A stretch of 64,000 nt of DNA from an uncultured Chitinophagaceae bacterium (GTDB lineage Bacteria; Bacteroidota; Bacteroidia; Chitinophagales; Chitinophagaceae): positions 310,001-374,000 of the forward strand of contig CAKZFX010000011.1 of assembly GCA_936908745.1 (NCBI GenBank), in the 5' to 3' direction. The notes below the pieces were generated by a model. The model ran no database searches. It had not been told where the DNA came from and worked only from the letters and a program-made list of their open reading frames with translations. Of this stretch, positions 41,238 through 49,724 are shown piece after piece (within the stretch, counting starts at the first letter, position 1; every line of letters begins with the position of its first letter). Made by a program: the position numbers and the translations under genes.

Positions 41238-42119
41238 ATGACACTCGATCTTACAGATTTAACCCCCGTTGAAAAACAATACTACCTCCAGCATGTCATT
41301 GCGCCGAGGCCGGTTTGTTTTGCCTCTACCATCGATAAAGAAGGAAATGTAAACCTTAGCCCGTTCAGTTTTTTCAATATGTTTTCTTCTAACCCGCCGG
41401 TTGTTATTTTCTCGCCTTCGCGACGGGTAAGAGATAATACAACAAAACATACGCTGGAAAATGTAAAAGAAGTGCCGGAAGTGGTCATCAACATTGTAAC
41501 GTATGATATGGTGCAGCAAACATCATTGGCAAGCTGCGAATATCCCAAAGGCACCAACGAATTTGCCAAAGCCGGTTTTACTGAAGAAGCGGCCACATTG
41601 GTAAAACCACCGATGGTAAAAGAAAGCAAAGTGAAACTCGAATGCCGTGTCAACGAAATAAAATCATTGGGCAATGAAGGCGGCGCAGGTAATCTTGTTA
41701 TTTGCGAAGTATTGAAAATGCATATTGACGACTCCTTGCTGGATGAAAACAAAAAAATAGATCAGCGGAAAATAGAACATGTCGCACGTCTTGGTGGCGA
41801 CTGGTATTGCCGGGTGAATGAGGCTAATCTTTTCCAGGTGGAAAAGCCTAATACAAAACTCGGCATCGGTATCGACAGCCTGCCGGCAGCCATCCGCAAC
41901 AGCAGGATATTGAGCGGCAATAACCTTGGGCAACTGGCCAATGTGCATGAATTCCCGGTCATTTCGCCATCCTTTGATGACCCGCACCTGAAGCAGATCA
42001 TCCAGTATTATAATATCAACCCCGAAGAAATGGAAAAAGAGCTGCACAGTTATGCTGCCCGGTTGCTGGAAAACGGGCAAACAGCCGATGCCTGGCAGGT
42101 CTTACTCGCTGGTTCTTAA
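41238..42119 (+). CDS. Flavin reductase-like protein
   Basis: The 293-residue protein has an N-terminal split-barrel flavin-binding domain (about 15-190): RPVCFASTIDKEGNVNLSPF, FNMFSSNPPVVIFSPSRR, EVVINIVTYDMVQQTSLAS, ARLGGDWYCRV. The C-terminal 90 residues (DSLPAAIRNSRILSGNNLGQ, then ANVHEFPVI) are an extension seen in Bacteroidota members. It binds FMN and may reduce it for a partner oxygenase or act on its own substrate. The upstream FAH gene makes a degradative role plausible. Confidence 0.87.
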   Translation: MTLDLTDLTPVEKQYYLQHVIAPRPVCFASTIDKEGNVNLSPFSFFNMFSSNPPVVIFSPSRRVRDNTTKHTLENVKEVPEVVINIVTYDMVQQTSLASCEYPKGTNEFAKAGFTEEAATLVKPPMVKESKVKLECRVNEIKSLGNEGGAGNLVICEVLKMHIDDSLLDENKKIDQRKIEHVARLGGDWYCRVNEANLFQVEKPNTKLGIGIDSLPAAIRNSRILSGNNLGQLANVHEFPVISPSFDDPHLKQIIQYYNINPEEMEKELHSYAARLLENGQTADAWQVLLAGS

Positions 42120-42177
42120 GGCTATCCGTGGTCATTATTAATTCCATATAAAATAATAGCAGAAGCCCGGCTGCCAC

Positions 42178-42207
42178 TTTGTTTTTTGGCTGTAAACAGT
42201 ACCTTTG
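42178..42207 (+). promoter_or_regulatory. Bacteroidota-type promoter with a long 5' leader
   Basis: TTTG at 42178-42181, an 18-base spacer and TACCTTTG at 42200-42207 form a good match. The next gene starts at 42360, giving an untranslated leader of about 145 bases. Confidence 0.65.
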
Positions 42208-42359
42208 CCCCGTTTCTGACAGGGTATTGTTTTAAATAAAGGTTTCAGTTAATTTAGAACAACCCTATGTGAACCACCCGGAGAACCCCGAAAATCCTTA
42301 AAAGAGTAGGGCGCCTTTACCGAAAAGCGAAACGAGTAGGACCATACAAAACTGCTGTT

Positions 42360-42995
42360 ATGAAAAAGTTGATCTTTTCATTCATTATTATCCTTTCCCT
42401 GGTACAATTCTCTGCGAATGCACAAAATGCCCGCGTAGGCGCTTCGGCCGGTGTGACTATTAGCGATATCAGGGGTACAGAAAATGGCTTCAACTCTTCA
42501 GGAAAAGCCGGTGGCGTTTTCAGCCTGGTGGTTGATCTTCCCCTTGCTTCCCGTTTTACTTTCCAGCCTTCTTTGAGCTATATTCAAAAAGGAAACACGT
42601 ATAAAGAAGATGCAAACGAAAAAGTATTATACGCTACCCGTTATGCAGAATTGTCCCCTAATTTCTTATATCATTTAGGTTCACAAACGAGAGGTTTATA
42701 TGTAGGCGCCGGCCCTTATGTTGGCTTCAACCTGCCGTCTAAAAAAGTAACCGATAAAAAAGTAGGCGCTACCACTTCTACTGACCTGACTTTTGGTGAA
42801 ACAATTGACAAAGACCTGAGAGGTATTGACTATGGTGTGAATATGCTGGCTGGTTTCCGTTTTGGAAAAGTATTTTACCTGTCTGCTAATTATGGTTTAG
42901 GTCTGAGAAACCTTGCAACCGGTGATGATGTATCAGGAAGAAAAGCAAAAAACACCTGCTTCGCTATCCAGTTTGGTTTCCTGTTCAACAATTAA
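42360..42995 (+). CDS. Outer membrane beta-barrel protein (PorT-like, PF13568 type)
   Basis: The 211-residue protein has a signal peptide (KLIFSFIIILSLVQFSANAQ) and an eight-stranded barrel layout: VGASAGVTISDIRG, LPLASRFTFQPSLSYIQKG, YAELSPNFLYHLG, GLYVGAGPYVGFNL, IDYGVNMLAGFRFGK, YGLGLRNLATGDD, and the final AIQFGFLFNN typical of barrel C-termini. Such small barrels are abundant in Bacteroidota with varied roles. The long leader and its own terminator make it a single-gene unit. Confidence 0.85.
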   Translation: MKKLIFSFIIILSLVQFSANAQNARVGASAGVTISDIRGTENGFNSSGKAGGVFSLVVDLPLASRFTFQPSLSYIQKGNTYKEDANEKVLYATRYAELSPNFLYHLGSQTRGLYVGAGPYVGFNLPSKKVTDKKVGATTSTDLTFGETIDKDLRGIDYGVNMLAGFRFGKVFYLSANYGLGLRNLATGDDVSGRKAKNTCFAIQFGFLFNN

Positions 42996-43012
42996 TAGTA
43001 AAAACTATTTCA

Positions 43013-43056
43013 TACAAAAAGCCCGGTCTCGCAAGAGATCGGGCTTTTATTTTTTA
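43013..43056 (+). terminator. Terminator after the outer membrane protein gene
   Basis: AAAAAGCCCG and CGGGCTTTT arms with the inner GTCTCGCAAGAGAT also paired are followed by ATTTTTT. Confidence 0.92.
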
Positions 43057-43062
43057 AATATT

Positions 43063-43205
43063 ATTTCACGCCAAGACGCTAAGTTTTCGCTAAGAAATAC
43101 ATAAGGTTTTAATCTTTGCGCCTTCTCACCCTTGCGGTAAAGGAATGTCCCACCAAGACACAAAGAATCACAAAGAAACCCTTGCGTCATTGCGCCTTTG
43201 CGGTA
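43063..43205. repeat. Dispersed GCAAAGGCGC-type intergenic repeat
   Basis: Several half-copies are stacked: CACGCCAAGACGCTAAG, CTTTGCGCCTTCTCACC, CACCAAGACACAAAG and CTTGCGTCATTGCGCCTTTG. It is related to the tracts at 9410, 40765, 41195 and 48850. Confidence 0.7.
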
Positions 43206-43218
43206 AAAAACACTCTCA

Positions 43219-43947
43219 TTAGTTAGAACCAAATACTTTCTTCAACAGATCAGTAGCTCTTGCCGCGGGATTTGCACGGATGTTTGCTTCCTCTTTTGCC
43301 ACCTGGTCAAATAAAGCATCCACCGCTTTACCTACCACATAAGAAGTAAGATCGGGGTTCAGTTTTTTAAATGTTGTTGGGAGTTTGTTATACGTTGTAA
43401 CAATATCTGTATAATGTTTTGTTGCATTGGTATTGTCCAGTGATGTTTTTACAGAAGGGGTGAAAGCGCTGATCAGCTTCTCACTTGTTTTCTGTTTGAA
43501 ATATTGTGTTGCCGCATCTTTACCTCCTTTCAAAATACCCAGCGCATCGGTCAATGTCATTTCTTTGATCGCATCCACGAAGATCGGTTTGGCAAAACCT
43601 ACGGCTTCTTCGGCGCCACGGTTGATGGCAAGTATCGCATTATCCACTTGTGAACCCATACCGATTTTACGCAACGTATTTTCGATTTTCACTGCATCGG
43701 GCGGCAACAATACTTTGTAAAGAGAGCTGCCAAAAAAACCATCGGTTTTATTCAGGTTCAATACAGCGTTGGCTACTCCTTGTGTCAGGGCCTCTTTGAT
43801 GCCCATCCCGGCGTCTTCCTGCGAAATACCGGCGGCGCTGGTTGTTTTCTTTGATAATATATTAGGGAGTTTTATCTGTGCGTGGCTGTCAGCAGCGGCG
43901 AAGGTCAAAGCAATGGTCGCAAATACGGGTACAATTTTTTTAATCAT
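43219..43947 (-). CDS. DUF4197 family secreted protein
   Basis: The product is about 242 residues with a signal peptide (MIKKIVPVFATIALTFAAADSHA). The DUF4197 domain is recognisable: GISQEDAGMGIKEALTQGVA, NAVLNLNKTDGFFG, VKIENTLRKIGMGSQVDNAI, LAINRGAEEAVGFAKPIFV, AIKEMTLTDALGILKGGKDA, YVVGKAVDALFDQVAKEE. The domain has no known activity and is found in Bacteroidota and Proteobacteria. ATG 43947 is preferred, since it begins the signal peptide. Confidence 0.88.
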   Translation of the reverse strand: MIKKIVPVFATIALTFAAADSHAQIKLPNILSKKTTSAAGISQEDAGMGIKEALTQGVANAVLNLNKTDGFFGSSLYKVLLPPDAVKIENTLRKIGMGSQVDNAILAINRGAEEAVGFAKPIFVDAIKEMTLTDALGILKGGKDAATQYFKQKTSEKLISAFTPSVKTSLDNTNATKHYTDIVTTYNKLPTTFKKLNPDLTSYVVGKAVDALFDQVAKEEANIRANPAARATDLLKKVFGSN

Positions 43948-44110
43948 AATTCCTTTTTGTTTCAGTTTCATTATTCAAAATAGCAGCCATTCTGCCAGAA
44001 ACAGAATGGCCCCTTATTAATTTGACGATATTTTAATGAAATTCGTTCGATCCACGGGTAAAAATCCGCCGGAAAGGCCGTTTTTAACGATTAGGCAGCC
44101 ACAAAAGCTG

Positions 44111-44141
44111 TTGGCCTGCTCCTGCCTAAACAGTACCTTTG
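44111..44141 (+). promoter_or_regulatory. Bacteroidota-type promoter of lysS
   Basis: TTG at 44111-44113, a 20-base spacer and TACCTTTG at 44134-44141, 56 bases before the lysS ATG. Confidence 0.65.
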
Positions 44142-44197
44142 CCTGCCTGAAAATCACTAAAAAAGGCGGTAAAAAGGCCGCCAACTATCAATAATAC

Positions 44198-45718
44198 ATG
44201 AGTACGCAGCAATTATCAGAGCAGGAATTGTTACGCCGTGAAAAACTGGCGGAACTGATCATGATGGGCATCGACCCCTACCCCGCACCCCTGTACCCGG
44301 TCAATAGTAACTCCGTTGAAATAAAGGAAAAGTTCAACGAAGAGACCAAAGAACAGTTTGCCGATATCTGCATTGCCGGCCGTATCATGAGCGTTCGTGA
44401 CATGGGCAAGGCCAATTTTGCCGTAATACAGGATGGTCATGGACGAATCCAGTTGTATATCCGTCGCGATGACATTTGTCCTGGTGAGGATAAATCATTG
44501 TACGATGTGGTTTGGAAAAAACTGACGGATATCGGCGATATCATCGGTATCAAAGGATATGCGTTTGTTACCAAAACCGGCGAAACATCGGTGCATGTAA
44601 AAGAACTGACGATCTTAAATAAATCGCTGCGCCCGCTGCCGATTGTAAAAGAAGCGGAAGGTGAAACGTTTGATGCAGTGACTGACCCCGAGTTTCGCTA
44701 TCGCCAGCGTTATGCCGACCTGATCATCAACCCTTCTGTAAAAGAAGTCTTTTTGAAAAGAACCAAACTGGTAAATTCTATTCGGGAGTTTCTGAATGAA
44801 AGAGGGGCACTGGAAGTAGACACACCGGTATTGCAAAATATTCCCGGTGGCGCTATCGCCCGTCCGTTCATCACGCATCACAATGCGCTGGATGTACCTT
44901 TTTACCTGCGTATTGCCAATGAGCTATATTTAAAAAGACTGATCGTTGGTGGTTTTGACTGGGTATATGAGTTCAGCCGCAACTTCCGTAATGAAGGCAT
45001 GGACAGAACCCACAACCCGGAGTTTACCATCCTTGAATTTTATACAGCATACAAAGATTATATCTGGATGATGGGAACCACGGAGCAGTTGCTGGAAAAA
45101 GCAGCATTGGATGTGTGTGGCACAACAGATGTAACCGTAGGGGATAAAACGATTTCTTTCAAAGCACCTTTCAAAAGAATCGGCATCCTTGATGCGATCA
45201 AAGAACACACAGGCTTTGATGTAACCAATATGTCAGAAGAGCATTTGCTGAGCGTGTGCAAACAACTGAAGATCGAGACGGATAAAAGCATGGGCCGTGC
45301 GAAATTGATTGATGCCATTTTTGGTGAGAAATGTGAAAAGAATTTCATCCAGCCTACATTTATTATTGATTACCCGGTTGAGATGAGCCCATTGACCAAG
45401 CGTCATCGCAGCAAGCAAGGGTTGGTGGAAAGATTTGAGCTGATGATCAATGGTAAAGAAGTGGCGAACGCATACAGTGAGCTAAACGACCCGGTAGATC
45501 AAAGAGAACGTTTTGAAGAGCAGGTAAAATTGATGGAGCGTGGCGATGATGAAGCGATGTTTATTGACCATGACTTCCTGCGTGCATTGGAATATGGTAT
45601 GCCGCCCACTGCGGGTATCGGTTTTGGCATCGACAGGCTTTGCATGTTGCTGACCAACCAGCCTTCTATACAGGATGTATTGTTCTTCCCGCAAATGCGC
45701 CCGGAAAAGCAGGACTAA
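44198..45718 (+). CDS. lysS: Lysyl-tRNA synthetase, class II
   Basis: The 506-residue enzyme charges tRNA-Lys. An N-terminal OB-fold anticodon-binding domain (about 55-160, with ICIAGRIMSVRDMGKANFAV) precedes the class II catalytic core: motif 1 FLNERGALEVDTPVLQNIPG, motif 2 FSRNFRNEGMDRTHNPEFT, and motif 3 GIGFGIDRLCMLLTNQPSIQ. Length and motifs are standard. It has its own promoter and terminator, so it is monocistronic. Confidence 0.97.
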   Translation: MSTQQLSEQELLRREKLAELIMMGIDPYPAPLYPVNSNSVEIKEKFNEETKEQFADICIAGRIMSVRDMGKANFAVIQDGHGRIQLYIRRDDICPGEDKSLYDVVWKKLTDIGDIIGIKGYAFVTKTGETSVHVKELTILNKSLRPLPIVKEAEGETFDAVTDPEFRYRQRYADLIINPSVKEVFLKRTKLVNSIREFLNERGALEVDTPVLQNIPGGAIARPFITHHNALDVPFYLRIANELYLKRLIVGGFDWVYEFSRNFRNEGMDRTHNPEFTILEFYTAYKDYIWMMGTTEQLLEKAALDVCGTTDVTVGDKTISFKAPFKRIGILDAIKEHTGFDVTNMSEEHLLSVCKQLKIETDKSMGRAKLIDAIFGEKCEKNFIQPTFIIDYPVEMSPLTKRHRSKQGLVERFELMINGKEVANAYSELNDPVDQRERFEEQVKLMERGDDEAMFIDHDFLRALEYGMPPTAGIGFGIDRLCMLLTNQPSIQDVLFFPQMRPEKQD

Positions 45719-45741
45719 ATGATTTCCAGGTAAAAATATAC

Positions 45742-45768
45742 GCCACCCCGTTTCGGGGTGGCTTTTTT
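45742..45768 (+). terminator. lysS terminator
   Basis: GCCACCCCG and CGGGGTGGC around a 3-base loop, then TTTTTT. Confidence 0.95.
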
Positions 45769-46027
45769 ATACGGTTGAACTACTAAGTGTTTTTCAGTAA
45801 GACTACGACCTTACCTGTATTTTCAGCAGCCGAAGTATTCAGCATTTCTGCTCTATGGAAAAAGAATTGTGAAAATTAGCTTTGGGTATAACAACTTAGC
45901 TATTCACTTATAAAGATCGTCCCGTTTCTGAAATCAATATCCAACTGAAAACACAGCTTGAGCTAATTGAGGGCCCGAAACTACACATGGAAAAAACTAT
46001 AACCAACAGCCCACAACCTCAACGAAA
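45769..46027. other. Gap between lysS and lptC with nothing recognised
   Basis: About 260 bases hold no credible gene, repeat or hairpin. The gap lies between the lysS terminator and the hairpin at 46031. Confidence 0.5.
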
Positions 46028-46030
46028 CTA

Positions 46031-46065
46031 AAAAGCCCGTCTCGCCTAAGGCAAAACGGGCTTTT
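46031..46065. terminator. Terminator downstream of lptC
   Basis: AAAAGCCCGT and ACGGGCTTTT arms with a loop of about 15 bases. Both strands have short T runs after it, and the minus-strand lptC gene ends 19 bases away. Confidence 0.85.
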
Positions 46066-46083
46066 GTTTTATTATTATTTTAT

Positions 46084-46659
46084 CTAATCGGGAAAGCCTT
46101 CTTCTTTCATTTTCAAATGGCCGGTCGGGTAGTGGAAAATAACACTGCTGAAGTCCTGTGTGGCTTCCAATCCTTTGCCGGGAAATATCTGGCGGTCTTT
46201 CGTTCTGTACTCCGCGTATTTTTCGGAATAGAATAATTTCCGGTTCTGGTCCCACCAAAGGTCCTGGCATTTGAGCGTATCTCCTTTTACATTGATCACC
46301 ACCACGCTGTCCCAGAGATAAACCTTATTCAGCGTTTCATAATAAATACCATGCTTGCTGTCGAGCCAGCTTTCCATTTGTGTGCTGTCGTTATAAAAAT
46401 CGCAATGCAATGAGTTGGGAAAGTCAACACGGGGCGTATCAATACCCATCCGGCGAAGCATTAACGGCGCAGTAAGCTTTGCTTTTATTCTTCCATCCTG
46501 GCTTAAATAGCTGACAACGCTTTTGGCTTCTTCCACCATATCCCGTTTCTCTGTCAATGCTTTGATCTTTCCTTCATCATTTTCACAGGCCAAAAGAAAA
46601 AAGCAGCCAATAAGGGCTGCTGCTTTCAAACTATTTTTATGGAAAATTTGATTAATCAT
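46084..46659 (-). CDS. lptC: LPS export periplasmic protein LptC
   Basis: The 191-residue LptC-family lipoprotein (signal SLKAAALIGCFFLLACEND with the lipobox Cys) bridges LPS from LptB2FG to LptA. The LptC jellyroll is recognisable from SYLSQDGRIKAKLTAPLMLR, FYNDSTQMESWLDSKHGIYY, VINVKGDTLKCQDLWWDQNR and FYSEKYAEYRTKDRQIFPGK. The gene overlaps the outer membrane protein gene upstream by 8 bases. With coaX, the three form a minus-strand operon that I remember as common in Bacteroidota. Confidence 0.88.
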   Translation of the reverse strand: MINQIFHKNSLKAAALIGCFFLLACENDEGKIKALTEKRDMVEEAKSVVSYLSQDGRIKAKLTAPLMLRRMGIDTPRVDFPNSLHCDFYNDSTQMESWLDSKHGIYYETLNKVYLWDSVVVINVKGDTLKCQDLWWDQNRKLFYSEKYAEYRTKDRQIFPGKGLEATQDFSSVIFHYPTGHLKMKEEGFPD

Positions 46660-48091
46660 ATTTGCGTTTCATAAACCAGATATCACTCAGCGAGAAGCCC
46701 AGTGAGAAACGGAAGAGATTATCCTTTAGCAAATTATTACTATTTCCGCGGTTAATGTACTCAAACGACAGGTTAATATATGTAGCCTGGTTGATCGCCT
46801 GCCTGTTATAATTTGCCAACGGCAAACCTAAACCAAACGAACCACCGAACTGGCGCAGGTTCTGGTTATTGGCATAGACATAGTCAGGGCCTGTAAAGAA
46901 GCCTGCACGGTAGGCAATTTTGCTGAAATAATTTCTTGTAGGAACAGGTATCAAATGACCTCCCACTCTCAACTCCCATTTATTTTTCAGCGCATCTTTT
47001 TGCCCGTAGAACCGGTAGTTATCCCATTTGGTTTGTGTGAAATCTACCCCGATCAACCAACCTGCTTTTTTCTTGTGCTGGTATCTTTCATATACAAAAC
47101 CTGCTGTGTAAGAAGAAGGGTATTGTATATCTCCTTTTAAGTTAGACTGGATAGATACACTGTCCAGTTGTGTATTACCAAGGTTGTTATCAAAGTAATA
47201 TGTTTCGCGGATAATATCCTGTCTTGCTTTCAGTTTTTGCTGCCAGTTGCCGGCCAGACCAAGCGTCAACGTAGTGACAGAGTCTAATACTACACGATAT
47301 TGCAGACCTGCGTTAAAGAACAGGTTGCCATAGGTTGTCCTGTTTTCAAAGTTGCCACGATAATATTCAACTGTATCGTTGATCAGTGATCTTCTTGTTG
47401 AGTAATCTTTTTTACCAAACAGGTAACCGGCATTCAAACCAACAGCGAGATAGCTTTTTTCCTGCCCGCCTTTTTGTTTGCTGAATAATTTAAACCCTGT
47501 TCCGACATTTGGCAGGTAAGAACCGCCATCACCGTTGTATTCTGTATAGGCGCTGTCAATCGGCAGGTTTGTATTCGGGTCAAATAAACGTTCACCGCTA
47601 CCGATTTTATAACTGATCCTTGAAACAGGACGGATACCAAAACTCAATCCCCAGTTTTTGCGAAGCGGTACACCCACCTGCACGTGTGAGAACAATGCAT
47701 TGCTTGTTTTAAATTTCACCGGGTTGTTGGGATCGGTGAGTGTGCGGTTTTCAAAATTCAGTCCCACATCCAGGATAGCACGTCCGCTAAACAGTTTGTT
47801 TGATTTCTGTTCTTTAAACCCCTGGAAAGCCGCGTAAGAAGCCGGGTTAGCGAAGTTGATACTGTAATAGTCCGTGTAAGCGGCAGAGATACCGGCCATA
47901 CCACGGCTATTAATATTAGTAGACGGCACGAGGTCGCCGATACCATATCTCGAATAAGGTGAATTGTCCTGGGCCATCAAAGAGGAGCAGGAGCAAGCAG
48001 TAAGGAAAGCAATGAAAAGTACGCTTAAAGCAGTTGGTTTAAGTTGTAATCCATTGATTTTCTTAGGGGTTATTGACTTCACTAATAGCAT
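46652..48091 (-). CDS. Conserved outer membrane protein of the coaX-lptC operon
   Basis: The 479-residue predicted outer membrane barrel has an N-terminal hydrophobic signal (TALSVLFIAFLTACSCSSLMAQ). The mature start DNSPYSRYGIGDLVPSTNIN and the phrase RGMAGISAAYTDYYSINFAN, then PASYAAF, are typical of a Bacteroidota family of FadL/PorV-like barrels. The barrel continues through paired strands to a terminal LFRFSLGFSLSDIWFMKRKY. It overlaps coaX by 29 bases at its 5' end and lptC by 8 at its 3' end. The cargo or role is unknown. Confidence 0.8.
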   Translation of the reverse strand: MLLVKSITPKKINGLQLKPTALSVLFIAFLTACSCSSLMAQDNSPYSRYGIGDLVPSTNINSRGMAGISAAYTDYYSINFANPASYAAFQGFKEQKSNKLFSGRAILDVGLNFENRTLTDPNNPVKFKTSNALFSHVQVGVPLRKNWGLSFGIRPVSRISYKIGSGERLFDPNTNLPIDSAYTEYNGDGGSYLPNVGTGFKLFSKQKGGQEKSYLAVGLNAGYLFGKKDYSTRRSLINDTVEYYRGNFENRTTYGNLFFNAGLQYRVVLDSVTTLTLGLAGNWQQKLKARQDIIRETYYFDNNLGNTQLDSVSIQSNLKGDIQYPSSYTAGFVYERYQHKKKAGWLIGVDFTQTKWDNYRFYGQKDALKNKWELRVGGHLIPVPTRNYFSKIAYRAGFFTGPDYVYANNQNLRQFGGSFGLGLPLANYNRQAINQATYINLSFEYINRGNSNNLLKDNLFRFSLGFSLSDIWFMKRKYD

Positions 48092-48791
48092 AAAGACCCT
48101 TAAAGATTAGATCAGGGTCTGCAAATATCTTGTTTTTAAGGTGTGAAGCCAAATGCACTATATCTCCCCCGGTTAACAGCACGTTAAAGTTGCCATACTT
48201 TTGCTGGTAAGCATCGATGAATCCGTCGATTTCAAGGGCTAATCCCATTACTGCGCCGGTGAGCAGGTTGGTGCGGGTGTCATATCCCATTAGTGGAATG
48301 TCGCTGTCGGCCTCCACCATCGGCAGTTTGGCCGTAAAATGGTGCATGGCTTTAAGGCGCATCTCCAGCCCCGGCGAAATAGCCCCGCCGACAAATTCAT
48401 GGTATTTATTAATAAAGTTGTAGGTAACGCAGGTGCCAAGACCGATAACAAGGTTGTTTTTGGTAGGATAATATTTTACGGCTGCTGCACACAAAGCCAA
48501 TCGATCAGCCCCGATGGTTTCAGGTTTGCCGACAGGTGTGGTAAACGATACTTTAGTCTGATGACTGAGCTTGTGAAATTTTGTTTGCGTCATCAGCAAC
48601 TCTTCCATTGCCGGGTTATGTTCGACAACAGATGAAAGAATCGATTTTGCCGGTTTGAATGTTGAAAGCAAACCAGTAATCGTTTCCGGCGTATCATCAT
48701 CCAGCACGATTACTTTTTCAATCTCTTTTCCTTCAAAGATTGCAACTTTTTTTCGTGTATTGCCAAAGTCAAAACAGAGTGTAGTGGACAT
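48063..48791 (-). CDS. coaX: Type III pantothenate kinase
   Basis: CoaX phosphorylates pantothenate in the first step of coenzyme A synthesis and is not feedback-inhibited by CoA. The 242-residue product shows the ASKHA-fold motifs: CFDFGNTRKKVAIFEGKEIE near the N-terminus (phosphate-1 loop with Asp), IGADRLALCAAAVKY, NLVIGLGTCVTYNFI, GGAISPGLEMRLKAMHHFTA, and NVLLTGGDIVHLASHL. It is the first gene of the operon with the outer membrane protein and lptC genes. Confidence 0.94.
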   Translation of the reverse strand: MSTTLCFDFGNTRKKVAIFEGKEIEKVIVLDDDTPETITGLLSTFKPAKSILSSVVEHNPAMEELLMTQTKFHKLSHQTKVSFTTPVGKPETIGADRLALCAAAVKYYPTKNNLVIGLGTCVTYNFINKYHEFVGGAISPGLEMRLKAMHHFTAKLPMVEADSDIPLMGYDTRTNLLTGAVMGLALEIDGFIDAYQQKYGNFNVLLTGGDIVHLASHLKNKIFADPDLIFKGLYAISEVNNP

Positions 48792-48832
48792 GGGTCAAAG
48801 ATACATTGAAAAATAACCGCTGAGAACGGGAG

Positions 48833-49005
48833 GTGCAGAGTTGCGCAGCGTATTCTAAATCTCTGCGATTCTCCTTTTCTCTTGCTCTCTGCGATGACAA
48901 ATTTCCCACGAAGCCACAAAGCGGCACAAAGAAAAGATTGCAATTAGCCAGCTACTCTTAGCGGCTTTGCGTCTTAGCGGTTAAATAAAATCTCTCTGCG
49001 GTGAA
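48833..49005. repeat. Dispersed GCAAAGGCGC-type intergenic repeat
   Basis: Holds CTCTGCGATTCTCC, CTCTCTGCGATGACAAA, CGAAGCCACAAAGCGGCAC, AGCGGCTTTGCGTCTTAGCG and ATCTCTCTGCGGTG. The end mirrors the end of the tract at 9550-9600 (GCGCCTTTGCGG, GGTTAAAT and CTCTCTCTGCG). Confidence 0.7.
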
Positions 49006-49009
49006 AAAA

Positions 49010-49645
49010 CTACAACTCAAAGCCCTCCAGATTCTTGAAATGCCCGTTCAGCTTAATTTTCTCTTTAAGCTGTTCCATACCTGTCAGCATCGGGATCACT
49101 TTGGCCAAATGCCGTTTGAGGTATTCCTGTCGTTGGCGTTCATCCACGAGTTGTAAGAGCTCATATTCTTCTTCCAGCGACAAGCCGATATGGTGGGCTA
49201 CATCAAAGGCCCTCAACTCTTCATCCGGTTGTTTAAATTCTTTGGTGACTTTCAGCAGTTCATGCAATTCGCGGATACTTTGCACCAGTTTGCGCATCAC
49301 TTCCGGGTTGCCTCGCCCGGAATCGGGCGGATAGTTGACAATAGCGCCGCTGTACAATTTATCCGGAATTTCTTTGATCACTTCCAATACTCTGAACACT
49401 TTATCGCCCTTTGTTTTAATGTCCATTTCACCGCTCTCGTATACTTTGGATATCTCAACGATCTCCACCAATGCGCCAAAGTCCTGCATTTTATTATCAA
49501 TCACCGTTGGAATGCCAAAAGGTTTCTTTTGCTCATGGCACTCAGCGATCAGTTGCTTATACCGTGGCTCAAAAATGTGCAGGTTCAGGTTTTCGCCGGG
49601 ATACACTACAATACCTAAGGGGAATATGGGAATGAAATTCGTCAT
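49010..49645 (-). CDS. LON peptidase substrate-binding domain protein
   Basis: The 211-residue protein consists mainly of the Lon N-terminal (LON_substr_bdg) domain without the ATPase or protease parts: FIPIFPLGIVVYPGENLNLH, IFEPRYKQLIAEC, FGIPTVIDNKMQDFGALVEI, and a helical C-terminus LLQLVDERQRQEYLKRHL. Such stand-alone proteins are common and may bind protein substrates or act in an unrelated regulatory role. It has a long intergenic repeat downstream and a divergent glycosyltransferase gene upstream. Confidence 0.88.
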   Translation of the reverse strand: MTNFIPIFPLGIVVYPGENLNLHIFEPRYKQLIAECHEQKKPFGIPTVIDNKMQDFGALVEIVEISKVYESGEMDIKTKGDKVFRVLEVIKEIPDKLYSGAIVNYPPDSGRGNPEVMRKLVQSIRELHELLKVTKEFKQPDEELRAFDVAHHIGLSLEEEYELLQLVDERQRQEYLKRHLAKVIPMLTGMEQLKEKIKLNGHFKNLEGFEL

Positions 49646-49724
49646 TACTCAAAGTTATTCTTTTCATCATAAACGAAGCCGTTGCAAGCAGACATATCCT
49701 ACCTTTACCTTTTAACACAGTTGT

